Part shown: positions 7,837 through 21,847 of the stretch, piece by piece
Position numbering within the stretch: position 1 is the stretch's first letter
Layout of the letters: each line of letters begins with the position of its first letter
Assembly: GCA_963843365.1 (NCBI GenBank)
Contig: CAWJKG010000003.1
Location: 1,116,001-1,180,000 of the forward strand
Reading direction: 5' to 3'
Source of the DNA: Bog-473 sp963843365
GTDB taxonomy: Bacteria; Actinomycetota; Acidimicrobiia; Acidimicrobiales; RAAP-2
Length of the DNA stretch: 64,000 bases
Notes under the pieces: model-generated
What the model was told of the DNA's origin: nothing
Databases searched by the model: none
What the model saw: only the letters and a program-made list of their open reading frames with translations
Position numbers and translations under genes: made by a program

Positions 7837-9756
7837 TCAGCCCGCCCCTGCGGACGGCGTGGCGTCGCCCTCGTCCAAGACCCCGGATCCGTTCTGGCTC
7901 GCCGTCCGGCGGAGGGTCAGCACCCGTTCGGCATGACGCTCCTCTTCCAAGAGCTTCTGGCGCGCCTGCAGCAGGTCGAATTGGGTGAGCAGGCCGAGCA
8001 GGTGCGCCGGGTCATCGCGGGCCACGACGGGGAGCACCCCGATCCCGGCCGCCGCCATGCGGTCGGCCACTCCACGCAGGATCTCGTCGGGATGCGCCAA
8101 CGCCACCGGACTCACCAGCAACGCGCCGACCGGCCGCATCGGTTGCGCGCGCGCCTCCAGTACGCGTGACCACGGGACCATGCCCACCATCCTGTCGTCC
8201 TCGTCGAGCACGGGATAGAGGCGCTGGCGCCGCTGCGGCGATCCCTCTGGCAACGCGTCGTAGACCTCCCCCACCGGCTGGTCGGGTCGCAGCGTGAGCA
8301 CGTCGGTGTCCATCACCTCCCGCACGAAGGTGGCCTCCAGAGGATCGACGGCGTACTCGCGCATGACGTGGAAGCCCCGGCGGGCGACCTTCTCGGTCAG
8401 GATGGAGCGGGGCAACACCAGCACGCTGACCAGGTGCGAGACCGTGGCCGCCACCAGGAGCGCCAAAAGGCTGTTCTGGTCGTGCGTGAGCTCGAAGGCG
8501 AAGACGATGGCGGTGAAGGGAGAGCGCGTCACGCCGCCCATGGCGCCCGCCAGGCCGATCAGGGCCCACACCCCCGGGGTGGTCCCCGGCAGCACGTGGC
8601 CCAGCATCCCTCCGACGGCCGCTCCCAGCATGAGGACCGGCGCCAGGATGCCGCCGCTCGTGCCGCTCCCCAGCCCGGCCGACCAGATGAGCAGCTTCAC
8701 GACGAACAGAAGCGCCAAGGTCGACAGACCGAGCTCTCCCAACAACTCGGCGTGGATGGTCCCGTAGCCGACGCCGAGGGCCCGGGGCTCCACCAGGCCG
8801 CCCAGCCCGATGATGAGCCCGCCGATCATGGGCCACCACATCCAGTGCAAGTGGCCCTTCAGGCGCATGAACGCGTCCTCGAAGCGGTAGACGGCCTGCG
8901 TCATGAGCCAGGCGCTCAGCCCCGTCGCCAGGCCGAGCCCGACCGCGCCGAGGAGCACGATGCTGCCGAGCGGTGGATGCGCCGGCACCGGGAAGATGGG
9001 CTGGGGAGCCAGGAGCCCGGCGTCGGCCAGCACCAACCGGAGCCCGTCGGCGGTGGCGGCGGCGAGGGCGATCAGCACCATGGACCGCGGTTTCCACTCG
9101 AAGGCCAGGAGCTCCACGCCGAACAGCGTCGCCGCCACGGGCGTGCCGAAGACGGCGCTCATCCCCGCCGCGGCGCCGGCCACCAGCAGGGCGCGGCGCT
9201 CGGCGGCCGTCAGGCGGAAGAGTTGCCCGATGATCGACCCGACGGCACCTCCGGTCAGGATGATCGGCCCCTCGGCGCCGAACGGACCACCCGAGCCGAT
9301 GCTCACCGCGCTCGAGATCGGCTTCAGTAAGGCGAGTCGCGGCTGCACTCGGCTCCCGTTGATGAGGATGCGCTCCATCGCCTCGGGAATCCCGTGGCCA
9401 CGGATCTGCTCGGAACCGAAGCGCGCCATGAGGCCGACGACCAGGCCGCCGAAGACCGGGATCACCACGGCGAGGACGCCGAGCTGATTGGCGTCTGGCG
9501 AGACCAGCTGCACGCTGAGGCGTTGGTAATAGAGCAGGTTGGTCAGGAACCCGATCATGTCGAGCAGCGCCAGCGCAATGCCGGTGGCCAGGACGCCGAT
9601 GAGGACGGCCAGCGGCACCAGACGGAGCACCGCTGCGGTCGTGGTGAAGTCGCCCAGGGCGCGCTCGGGCGTGCCGGGCGGACGCTGGTCCCGTCCGATG
9701 ACGTCGTCAGGGTCGCGGCGGGCCGCCCGGATCGTCCCCGGCGGGACTCCCGGCAT
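7837..9756 (-). CDS. ClC-family chloride channel or transporter with C-terminal CBS pair
   Basis: This 639-residue membrane protein has about 10-12 hydrophobic segments between residues 40 and 455, followed by two CBS domains (about 475-600). ClC signatures are visible: GSGGPFGAEGP near residue 150, containing the gating Glu with Ala in place of the Arg of the usual GREGP, and GSGTSGGILAPVLMLGAAVG near 370. It probably moves chloride or another small anion, either passively or with protons; CBS domains usually bind nucleotides and gate the channel. A MarR gene diverges 38 bases away over two palindromes, suggesting MarR control of this gene. DUF3565 follows directly. Confidence 0.92.
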   Translation of the reverse strand: MPGVPPGTIRAARRDPDDVIGRDQRPPGTPERALGDFTTTAAVLRLVPLAVLIGVLATGIALALLDMIGFLTNLLYYQRLSVQLVSPDANQLGVLAVVIPVFGGLVVGLMARFGSEQIRGHGIPEAMERILINGSRVQPRLALLKPISSAVSIGSGGPFGAEGPIILTGGAVGSIIGQLFRLTAAERRALLVAGAAAGMSAVFGTPVAATLFGVELLAFEWKPRSMVLIALAAATADGLRLVLADAGLLAPQPIFPVPAHPPLGSIVLLGAVGLGLATGLSAWLMTQAVYRFEDAFMRLKGHLHWMWWPMIGGLIIGLGGLVEPRALGVGYGTIHAELLGELGLSTLALLFVVKLLIWSAGLGSGTSGGILAPVLMLGAAVGGMLGHVLPGTTPGVWALIGLAGAMGGVTRSPFTAIVFAFELTHDQNSLLALLVAATVSHLVSVLVLPRSILTEKVARRGFHVMREYAVDPLEATFVREVMDTDVLTLRPDQPVGEVYDALPEGSPQRRQRLYPVLDEDDRMVGMVPWSRVLEARAQPMRPVGALLVSPVALAHPDEILRGVADRMAAAGIGVLPVVARDDPAHLLGLLTQFDLLQARQKLLEEERHAERVLTLRRTASQNGSGVLDEGDATPSAGAG

Positions 9757-9767
9757 CCGTCAGATCC

Positions 9768-9796
9768 ATCGTGACACGATGCTATCGTAAGACGAT
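9768..9796. promoter_or_regulatory. Twin MarR-type operator palindromes between the ClC and marR genes
   Basis: Two 13-base inverted repeats lie between the divergent genes: ATCGTGACACGAT at 9768-9780 and ATCGTAAGACGAT at 9784-9796. Their centres are 16 bases apart, and both have ATCGT arms. They overlap the start of the marR gene. Spaced palindromes of this kind are the normal binding pattern of MarR dimers that repress themselves and a neighbouring gene. Assignment to this MarR protein is inference from position. Confidence 0.7.
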
Positions 9797-10232
9797 GGTT
9801 CTGCAAGATGCCGACTACGAGGATCTGCTGACTCTGCGCACCGGGTTGCGACGCTTCCTGCGCTGGAGCGAGCAGCAGGCGGAGGAGGCCGGACTGACGC
9901 CGGCCCAGCACCAGTTGCTGCTGGCCATCCGCGGGCATGCCGACCGCCGCGGGCCGACCGTGGGCGAGGTGGCCGACTATCTGCTGCTCCGCCACCACAG
10001 CGCGGTGGGACTGGTCGACCGGGCCGTGGCGGCCAAGCTGGTCAAGCGGGTCCGCGACCCCGAGGATCACCGCGTGGTGCGCCTCCAGCTCACCCCGGCC
10101 GGGAGCCGGCGGCTCCAGGCGCTCTCCGAGGCGCATCTCGAGGAGTTGGGCCGGCTCGGGCGCACCGTCTCGGGCACGTGGCGCGGCTTGATGCCGCGCC
10201 AGCCCTTGCACGGCATTGAGGCGCGCGTCTGA
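9795..10232 (+). CDS. MarR-family transcriptional regulator
   Basis: The protein is about 145 residues long and carries a winged helix-turn-helix. AGLTPAQHQLLLAIRGHADR and TVGEVADYLLLRHHSAVGLV form the helix-turn-helix; RVRDPEDHRVVRLQLTPAG is the basic wing with the family signature D-x-R-x-x-x-x-x-L-T-x-x-G. The start could be the GTG at 9771 or the ATG at 9795. The ATG is preferred because it begins just before the first helix, as in relatives, but it lies inside an operator palindrome and would leave little room for a ribosome site, so a leaderless message is possible. It probably represses itself and the divergent ClC gene. Confidence 0.88.
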   Translation: MVLQDADYEDLLTLRTGLRRFLRWSEQQAEEAGLTPAQHQLLLAIRGHADRRGPTVGEVADYLLLRHHSAVGLVDRAVAAKLVKRVRDPEDHRVVRLQLTPAGSRRLQALSEAHLEELGRLGRTVSGTWRGLMPRQPLHGIEARV

Positions 10233-10265
10233 GCCGTGCCGACCGGAGCCGAACGGCGCCGGTCC

Positions 10266-11906
10266 TTAGACGGCCCGCCCCCGCAGGCCCCGGTACTGGC
10301 GCACCAGGGAGGCCGTCGAGGCGTCCTGGCCCGAGAGGTCCGGGGCGGCGGTGTCGGTCAGGATCGGCGCCAGCTCCTTGGCCATGACCTTGCCGAGCTC
10401 GACGCCCCACTGGTCGAACGAGTCGATGCCCCAGATGGTGCCCTCCACGAAGACCGTGTGCTCGTACAGCGCCACCAGCTGGCCGAGGACCGACGGCGTG
10501 AGCTTGGGGGCCAGAATGGTGGAGCTCGGCCGGTTGCCCGGCATGACCTTGTGGGGCACCACCGCCGCCGGGGTCCCCTCGGCGGCGATCTCCTCGGCCG
10601 TCTTCCCGAAGGCGAGCGCCTTGGTCTGGGCCAGGCAGTTGGCCATCAAGAGATCCTGCTGCGCACCGGTGTCGTGGGTGGACTCGGCGAAGGCGATGAA
10701 GTCGGCCGGGATGAGCTTCGTGCCCTGGTGGATCAACTGGTAGAAGGCGTGCTGCCCGTTGGTGCCCGGCTCACCCCAGAAGATCTCCCCCGTCTGCCCG
10801 TGCACCGGCGTGCCGTCGAGCTTGACCGACTTGCCGTTGGACTCCATGGTCAACTGCTGCAGATAGGCCGGGAAGCGGGCCATGCGGTGGCTGTAAGGCA
10901 GGACGGCGTGGGTCTGGGCTCCGAAGAAGTTGTTGTACCAGACGTTGAGCATCCCCTGAATGACCGGGAGGTTCTCGCCGAAGGGTGCTGTCCGGAAGTG
11001 CTCGTCCATGGCATGGAACCCGGCGAGCATCTCGCCGAAGGCCTGTCGCCCGATGGCGACCATCAGCGAGAAGCCGATGGCCGAGTCGTAGGAGTAACGG
11101 CCGCCGACCCAGTCCCAGAACTCGAGCATGTTGTCGGTGTCGATGCCGAACTCGGCCACGGCCTTGGCGTTGGTGGACACCGCCACGAAGTGCTTGGCCA
11201 CGGCGTCGTCCCCGGCGGCGCTCCCCAGCCCGGCCAGGAGCCAGTCCCGCGCCGCCGCCGCGTTGGTCAGCGTCTCGAGGGTCGTGAACGTCTTGGAGCT
11301 GATCACGAAGAGGGTCGTGGCCGGGTCCAGGTCGTGCGTGGCGGCGTAGAGGTCCACCGGGTCGACGTTCGAGACGAACCGGCTGGTGAGGCCCGGCTGG
11401 GCGTAGTCGGCCAGGGCCAGCGTGGCCATGGCGGGTCCGAGATCCGAGCCGCCGATCCCGATATTGACCACGGCGGCGATCCGCTGACCGGTGGCCCCCG
11501 TCCACGCTCCGCTGCGGATGCGGTCGGACAGGTCGCCCATTTTGTCGAGGACCTTGTGCACGTCGGCCACGACGTCCTGCCCGTCGACGTGGAGCTCACT
11601 GCCTGGCGGCATGCGCAGCGCGACGTGGAGGACGGCTCGGTCCTCCGTCGTGTTGATGTGCGCGCCGGCGAACATCGCATCGCGATGCGCCGCCACGTCG
11701 GCCGCGTCGGCCAGGTCCATCAGGAGGCGCATGGTCTCGTCGGTGACCCGCTGCTTCGAGTAGTCCAAGGAGAGGTCCGCCGCGTCCGCCGTCATCCGCC
11801 CCGTGCGTTCGGGGTCCTCGTCGAAGAGATCGCGCAGATGCCGCCTGGAGGTCTCCTTGTAGTGCGCGGCCAGCGCCTTCCACTCTGCTGTCGACGTGAT
11901 GTCCAT
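10266..11906 (-). CDS. pgi: Glucose-6-phosphate isomerase
   Basis: Pgi interconverts glucose-6-phosphate and fructose-6-phosphate in glycolysis and gluconeogenesis. The 546-residue length is normal for the long bacterial type. Visible signatures are VVNIGIGGSDLGPAMATLAL, the phosphate-binding FVISSKTFTTLETLTNA, GGRYSYDSAIGFSLMVAIG and the C-terminal SFDQWGVELGKVMAKEL with its catalytic Lys. The start is ATG at MDITSTAEWK; the frame remains open upstream, but that part overlaps the alpha/beta hydrolase gene and is not coding. It lies 10 bases after that gene on the same strand. No frameshift is seen, unlike gltBD just upstream. Confidence 0.97.
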   Translation of the reverse strand: MDITSTAEWKALAAHYKETSRRHLRDLFDEDPERTGRMTADAADLSLDYSKQRVTDETMRLLMDLADAADVAAHRDAMFAGAHINTTEDRAVLHVALRMPPGSELHVDGQDVVADVHKVLDKMGDLSDRIRSGAWTGATGQRIAAVVNIGIGGSDLGPAMATLALADYAQPGLTSRFVSNVDPVDLYAATHDLDPATTLFVISSKTFTTLETLTNAAAARDWLLAGLGSAAGDDAVAKHFVAVSTNAKAVAEFGIDTDNMLEFWDWVGGRYSYDSAIGFSLMVAIGRQAFGEMLAGFHAMDEHFRTAPFGENLPVIQGMLNVWYNNFFGAQTHAVLPYSHRMARFPAYLQQLTMESNGKSVKLDGTPVHGQTGEIFWGEPGTNGQHAFYQLIHQGTKLIPADFIAFAESTHDTGAQQDLLMANCLAQTKALAFGKTAEEIAAEGTPAAVVPHKVMPGNRPSSTILAPKLTPSVLGQLVALYEHTVFVEGTIWGIDSFDQWGVELGKVMAKELAPILTDTAAPDLSGQDASTASLVRQYRGLRGRAV

Positions 11907-11916
11907 GCCGGGCAAT

Positions 11917-12729
11917 CTACGACGCGTCGCGTCGGGGCGTGTCCTGCGAAAGGAAATCGATGATCGCCGGCATGGCCGCCGGGTCCTGCATGAAGAAGGC
12001 GTGGCCCCCTTCGAACATCTCGAGCCGGGCCCCGGGGATGGCGCGGGCCAGGAACTCGCTGTTGGGGGGTGGGGCGATCCCGTCGAAGCGACCACCGCAC
12101 ACCAGGGTTGGGCAGGCGATGGAGCCCAGCCGTGAGGCGGTGTCGTGGTCGGCCCGCGCCTGGAGTTGGTTGGTGAGACCGTGCGGAGTCCCACCGGCGT
12201 CGCCGTGCCGCAGGCGCTCCCCGATGAGCTGCACCATGTCGGGGTGGGCGCGCTGCCACTCGGCGTCCCAGCGGGTGTCCATGACGGCCATGCTCTTCTC
12301 CGACCGTTCGTCGGGAGGCAGGTCGGCCAGGGTGTGCAGCGGGTAGGAGGCGCCGCCGGACCCGCCCGCCGAGGTGCAGGCCAGGACGAGGCGGCGCACC
12401 CGGCCCGGGTGCCTGATGGCCACCTCCTGGGCCACCATGCCGCCGAACGAGATCCCGAGGACGGCGCAATCGTCCCAGTCCACGGCGTCGAGCAGGGCGT
12501 CGGCGTCGGCGGCGAAGTCGGCCATGGCGTAGGGCCAGGCCGGCGTGCTGCTCTGGCCCAGGCCACGCTGGTCGTAGGACAGGACCTCGAAGTGCTCGCC
12601 CAACGGGCCGTCGGTCAGGCGGGGCCGGTCACGCAGGTCACCTCCGGTGCCCGAGATGCAGAGCAGGCGCGGGCCCGTGCCGGCCAGCTCGTAGTGCAGC
12701 GAGACGCCGTTGGCGTCGGTCGTGGGCAT
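11917..12729 (-). CDS. Alpha/beta-hydrolase fold protein
   Basis: The 270-residue single-domain hydrolase has an oxyanion segment ISGTGGDLRDRP, nucleophile elbow LGISFGGMVAQE (Ser in G-x-S-x-G near residue 100), and a C-terminal catalytic His in EGGHAFFMQDP. The family resembles 3-oxoadipate enol-lactonase and related esterases; the substrate is unknown. The ATG at 12729 (MPTTDANGVSLHYELAG) is preferred to a GTG eight codons earlier, because relatives begin shortly before the first strand. It lies between gltD and pgi on the same strand. Confidence 0.85.
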   Translation of the reverse strand: MPTTDANGVSLHYELAGTGPRLLCISGTGGDLRDRPRLTDGPLGEHFEVLSYDQRGLGQSSTPAWPYAMADFAADADALLDAVDWDDCAVLGISFGGMVAQEVAIRHPGRVRRLVLACTSAGGSGGASYPLHTLADLPPDERSEKSMAVMDTRWDAEWQRAHPDMVQLIGERLRHGDAGGTPHGLTNQLQARADHDTASRLGSIACPTLVCGGRFDGIAPPPNSEFLARAIPGARLEMFEGGHAFFMQDPAAMPAIIDFLSQDTPRRDAS

Positions 12730-12772
12730 GGGCTGCACAGTACCGAGCGCCACACCGGGGCCGCCGTCCTCG

Positions 12773-14312
12773 CTAGCGGAGCGCCACCTGTCCCGGCACG
12801 ATCGGTGCCGGCAGGGAAGTCGTTCCCATCAGCCAGCGGTCCACGGCGGCCGCGCACGAGCGTCCCTCGGCGATGGCCCAGACGATGAGACTCTGGCCCC
12901 GGGTCTGGTCGCCGCAGACGAAGACGCCCTCCGACGCTGGTGGCCCAGTCGGGGCCGGCGGCGACGGTGCCCCGGGGTCCGACCGCCACGCCGAGCTCGT
13001 CGACCGCGTTGTGGCGCTCGGTCCCGACGAAGCCCATGGCCAACAGGACCAGCTCGCACTCGAGCTCGAATTCGCTGCCGGGCACCTCCTCGAAGACCGG
13101 GCGCCCGTCCTCCGTCCGCATCTCCACCGTGTGCCCGCGCAGGGCGCGCACGGCTCCCGACCCGTCGTCGACGAACTCCGTCGTCGTGACGGAGAAGAGG
13201 CGCGCCCCGCCCTCCTCGTGGGCCGCGGAGGTGCGCAGGATGAGCGGCCACAGCGGCCAGGGGTTGTCGGCCAGCCGGTCGCTCGGGGGCTCGGCCATGA
13301 TCTCGAGCTGGTGCACCGAGGCCGCGCCCTGGCGGTGGGCCGTGCCGAGGCAGTCGGCCCCGGTGTCGCCGCCGCCGATGATGACGACGCGCTTGCCCTT
13401 GGCGCTGATGGGCGACGAGGCGAGCCCGCCCTCCTGCACGAGATTGGCCGGCTTCAGGTACTCGAGCGCCAGGTGGACGCCCCCGAGCGCACGCCCGGGC
13501 ACGGGCAGGTCCCGGGGCAGCGTGGCCCCGCCCGCCAGCACCACGGCGTCGAAGGCGGCCTGGACCTCGGCGGCGGGCCGCACGGTCACGTCGGGGGCGC
13601 AGGCGGTCCCGGCCCCGCGTCCTCGGCCCGGCTCCGGCGCGTCCCCGGTCGCGGGTGGCGTGGCGCTCCCCCCACGGAGGTGGAGCAGACGAACGTCACG
13701 CCTTCGGCCTCCATCTGGGCCAGGCGTCGGTCCAGCACGGCCTTCTCCATCTTGAACTCGGGGATGCCGTAGCGCAGGAGGCCGCCGGGCTTCTCGGCCC
13801 GCTCGAACACGGTGACGAGGTGCCCGGCCCGCACCAGCTGCTGGGCGGCAGCGAGGCCCGCCGGGCCGGACCCGACCACGGCCACCGACTTGCCGGTGCG
13901 CACCGTGGGCAGCTGCGGGGTGACCCAGCCCTCGTCCCAGGCCCGCTCGACGATCTCGAACTCGATGCGCTCGATCGTGACCGGGTCCTCGTTGATGCCG
14001 AGCACGCACGCGGCCTCGCAGGGCGCCGGGCAGAGGCGCCCGGTGAACTCGGGGAAGTTGTTGGTGGCGTGGAGGCGCTCAATGGCACCGGGCCAGTCGT
14101 CGCGGTAGACGAGGTCGTTCCACTCCGGGATCAGGTTCCCGAGCGGGCAGCCGTCGTGGCAGAACGGGATGCCGCAGTCCATGCAGCGGGCGCCCTGCTC
14201 CTTGGTCGCGTCCTCGCCGAAGGGCTCGTACACCTCGCGCCAGTCGCGCAGGCGCACCGAGACCGGCCGCCGCCGGGGCAGCCGCCGCGGGAACTCCATG
14301 AAGCCCGTCTTC

Positions 14313-14320
<8 letters not shown>
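12773..14320 (-). CDS. gltD: Glutamate synthase small subunit, two apparent frameshifts
   Basis: GltD supplies NADPH electrons to the large subunit. The N-terminal part has the cysteine-rich FeS segment RCMDCGIPFCHDGCPLGN and CPAPCEAACVLGINEDPV, then the FAD site VAVVGSGPAGLAAAQQLV. After a frame change the NADPH site VVIIGGGDTGADCLGTAHR follows, and after a second change the C-terminal FAD segment VFVCGDQTRGQSLIVWAIAEG. The frame breaks are at a run of six C (13668-13673) and near 12930; each is corrected by one base. The start overlaps the end of gltB by 8 bases, as expected for a gltBD operon. The gene is full length once corrected, so sequence error is more likely than loss. Confidence 0.88.
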
Positions 14321-18880
<4,560 letters not shown>

Positions 18881-18978
18881 CGGCGTCCTTCCGAATGAGG
18901 AGAAGCTGCGGATACCGGGACGACGTTGGCCCGAACTGGAAAGGACAGAATACACGACCGCTCTCCTAGTCTTGACGC

Positions 18979-20093
18979 ATGGGATCGCGCGTCCATGTCG
19001 TGGGGGGCGGGGTCATCGGACTCGCCTGTGCGTGGCAGTTGTCACGCAACGGTCATGATGTGACGCTCGTTGCGCCGTCCCCCGGCCGCGACGGCGCGTC
19101 CTGGGTGGCCGCCGGCATGCTCGCCCCGGTGACCGAGGCGCACTTCGGCGAGTCGGCCCTCACGGCACTGCTGGTGGAGGGGGCCGAGCGCTGGCCCGCC
19201 TTCGCGGCCGCCCTCGAGCACGCCAGTGGCCACACCATCGGCTACGAGACGGCGGGCACGGTGACGGTCGCGCTCGATGCGTCGGACCGCGCCAGCCTTG
19301 ACGATCTCCTGGCGTACCAGCACTCGCTCGGACTCCAGGCCCACCGACGCAGCCCCAGCCATTGCCGCCGGCTGGTCCCTGCGCTCAGTCCGGCCCTGCG
19401 GGGCGGCATCGAGGTCCCGGGCGACCACCAGGTCGACAACCGCGCGCTGCTGGGCGCGCTGGTCGAAGCCTGCCGCCGCACCGGGGTGGCCCTCGTCGAG
19501 GGCACCGTGCGCCGCGCTCGAGGCCGGACCCGTGCTCGTCCTGGCGGACGGCCGCCGCCTCGGCCCGGCCCAGGTCGTGCTGGCGGCGGGCACCGGCATC
19601 GGCGCCATCGACGGGCTGGCCGCGGCCGGCCTGCCCCCGATCCGTCCTGTGCTGGGCCACATCCTCCGGCTCGGGCCGCCCGGAGCCGACGAGCGCCCGG
19701 CCCCTGTTCGACCGCACGGTGCGCGGCCTGGTGCACGGGCGCTCGGTGTACCTCGTCCCGCGGCGCGACGGGTCGCTCGTCGTCGGTGCCACTGTGGAGG
19801 AACGCGGCGGCACGGCCGTGCGGGCCGGCGCCGTGCACGAGCTGCTGTGTGACGCCCGCGCCCTCGTCCCCGCCGTCGACGAGCTGGCGCTGCTCGAGGC
19901 CGCCAGCGGCCTGCGCCCGGCCACGCCCGACAACACCCCGCGCATCGGGTGGACGGGCCTGGACGGCGTGCTGGCGGCCGTCGGCCACTACCGCAACGGC
20001 ATTTTGCTGGCGCCCCTGACCGCGGCGGCCGTCGTCGACCTGGTCGGGCACCGGCCCGTGGCGCCCCACGTCGACACACTGGCGCCCGCGTGA
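18979..20093 (+). CDS. thiO: Glycine oxidase ThiO-type flavoprotein, two apparent frameshifts
   Basis: ThiO oxidises glycine to the imine used in thiazole synthesis for thiamine. The N-terminus carries the FAD dinucleotide motif HVVGGGVIGLACAWQLSRNG, then GASWVAAGMLAPVTEAHFGE, which is typical of ThiO. After frame changes near 19512 and 19697 the sequence continues with VVLAAGTGIGAIDGL, VPRRDGSLVVGATVEERGG and the C-terminal FAD segment VLAAVGHYRNGILLAPLTA. Each break is repaired by one base. The ATG start is next to the gltB divergent promoter. The stop overlaps the thiS start by 4 bases, supporting the ThiO assignment over other D-amino-acid oxidases. Confidence 0.87.
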
Positions 20094-20305
20094 CCGCGCT
20101 CGTCCTGCAGGTCAACGGCGAACCGACGGAGGTGCGCGCCGGTGCCACCATCGCGGATGTCGTGCAGCGCCTCACCGCGGAGGCGGACCCCAGGGGCGTC
20201 GCCGTCGCGGTCGACCGCTGCGTCATCCCGCGCTCGGAGTGGGCCACCACCCCCGCCCGGGCCGGCTCGCTGGTCGAGGTGGTGACGGCGGCGGCCGGCG
20301 GCTGA
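20090..20305 (+). CDS. thiS: Thiamine biosynthesis sulfur carrier protein
   Basis: This 71-residue ubiquitin-like carrier ends in the required Gly-Gly. As a C-terminal thiocarboxylate it donates sulfur to thiazole formation. The sequence VLQVNGEPTEVRAGATIADV and GVAVAVDRCVIPRSEW show the usual beta-grasp pattern, and LVEVVTAAAGG is the functional tail. The GTG start overlaps the thiO stop (GTGA), indicating translational coupling. ThiG, the usual next gene, is not present downstream; a patatin gene follows instead. Confidence 0.92.
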   Translation: MTALVLQVNGEPTEVRAGATIADVVQRLTAEADPRGVAVAVDRCVIPRSEWATTPARAGSLVEVVTAAAGG

Positions 20306-20357
20306 GCCCCGCCGCGTCGCATTGTCCGCGCCCGAGGGCCGGTGCCAGAATCGCCCG

Positions 20358-21814
20358 ATGTCCCCCGCCCCCCGCACGGGCCCCACGGCCTTCGTCCTGG
20401 CCGGTGGCGGCACCAAGGGATCGTTCGAGGTCGGGGTGCTGCAGTACCTGGTCGGCGTCGAGGGCATCGCCCCCGACATCATCACCGCCACCTCCGCCGG
20501 CGCCATCGCCGCCACCGTCCTGGCCCAGGCCCGCACCCTCAGCGAGTTCGAGGAGCGGGTGAACGAGATCGAGGGCGACGTCCTCGCCTGGACCCAGACC
20601 GAGCACGTCTTCGGCAAGCAGGCCTGGCTCGGCGCGTTGGACGGGACCGCGCTCGGCCGTGAGATCCACCAGGAGATCACCGAGGGCACGCGCCCGCCCT
20701 TCCCCCTGACCCCCTCGACCGTGCTGGCGGGAGACCAGGTCGTCCCGTCCTGCGACTCGGGCCGCAAGGGCCGTCGCCAGGCCCGCAAGGCCCGGCGCCG
20801 ACGCCAGCGCCACCTGGCCCGGCTCCTGGCCGGAGCCGGGCTCCGGCTGCCACGGGTCCGGCGCCATTTGCGCACGAGCGGCAGCTCGGTCCTGAACCTG
20901 AATCCGCTCGAGGCGCGCTCCGCCACGGTGGCGACGACGGGGTCCGGGCCGTCGATCCCGCCCTGGTGGCCCGGCCCGGGTTGCAGCTGCGACTGGCCGT
21001 CACCGCGCTGCGCGCCGGCGTCCTGCGCTACGTGACCGAGGACGGCACCCTGGTCGAGTCCGACGCCCGCACCCCGGCCCCGGCGCCCTCGGCCGGGCCG
21101 GTGGACCTGGTCGATGGCGCCATCGCCTCCGCCAGCGTGCCCATGGTCTTCCCGCCCCACCCGATGGCGGACGACGACTACGTGGACGGCGGCGTCATCG
21201 AGATCGTGCCGGTCTCGGCCGCCGCCGCGCTCGGGGCGACCCGCATCATCGCCGTGGTGGCGGTGCCGCTCCGTCTCCCCCGCGACGAGCGGGACTACTC
21301 GGCGGCGCCCGCCGGCTACATCGGGCTGCGCTCCATGGGGATGATCGGCGTGGCCGAGCGCCAGATCGCCAACCTCAACGTCCAGCTGCCCGAAGGGACC
21401 ACCCTCACCACGGTGGACCCGGTCGTGGACGTCGTCGGCCTGTTCGAGATCGAGCCGGGGCTCCTGCGCATCAACAAGGACTACGGCTGGCTGCGCGCCG
21501 CTGATCTCCTGGCCGAGGGCGACACCGCGCTGCGGGCCGACATCATCGACGGCACCCACGCCATCGTCGAGGCCCGGCGCGACGCCTGGAGGTTGGAGGA
21601 GACGCTGTGGGCCGCCGGCCGCATCGCCGACAACGACGCCGGGACGCTCGCCCTCGTGCGCGAGCACAAGGAGACGGTCCGCGCGCTGGTGGACCGGCGC
21701 AAGCAGCTCGGCTTCCCGGTGCCCGACGGCTGCGAGGACTGGTGGACCGGCTACGAGGCCCACACGGCCGAGCGCCCCCAGGGCCTGCCCGCGCTTTCCT
21801 CCGGCCGCGACTGA
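20358..21814 (+). CDS. Patatin-like phospholipase, one apparent frameshift
   Basis: The oxyanion-hole motif is in FVLAGGGTKGSFEVGVLQYL near residue 15, and the nucleophile Ser is in TATSAGAIAATVLAQ, an A-x-S-x-G version of the usual G-x-S-x-G. The catalytic Asp is in YVDGGVIEIVPVSAA. A basic linker rich in Arg and Lys (near residues 135-160) separates the two halves. One base is missing near 20917, after which the frame gives LQLRLAVTALRAGVLRYVTE and continues to the end. Patatins release fatty acids from lipids; the substrate and cell site are not evident, and no signal peptide is seen. Confidence 0.83.
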
Positions 21815-21847
21815 GGTAGTCCCCGCCGAGTCTTCGGCGGCTGCGAT

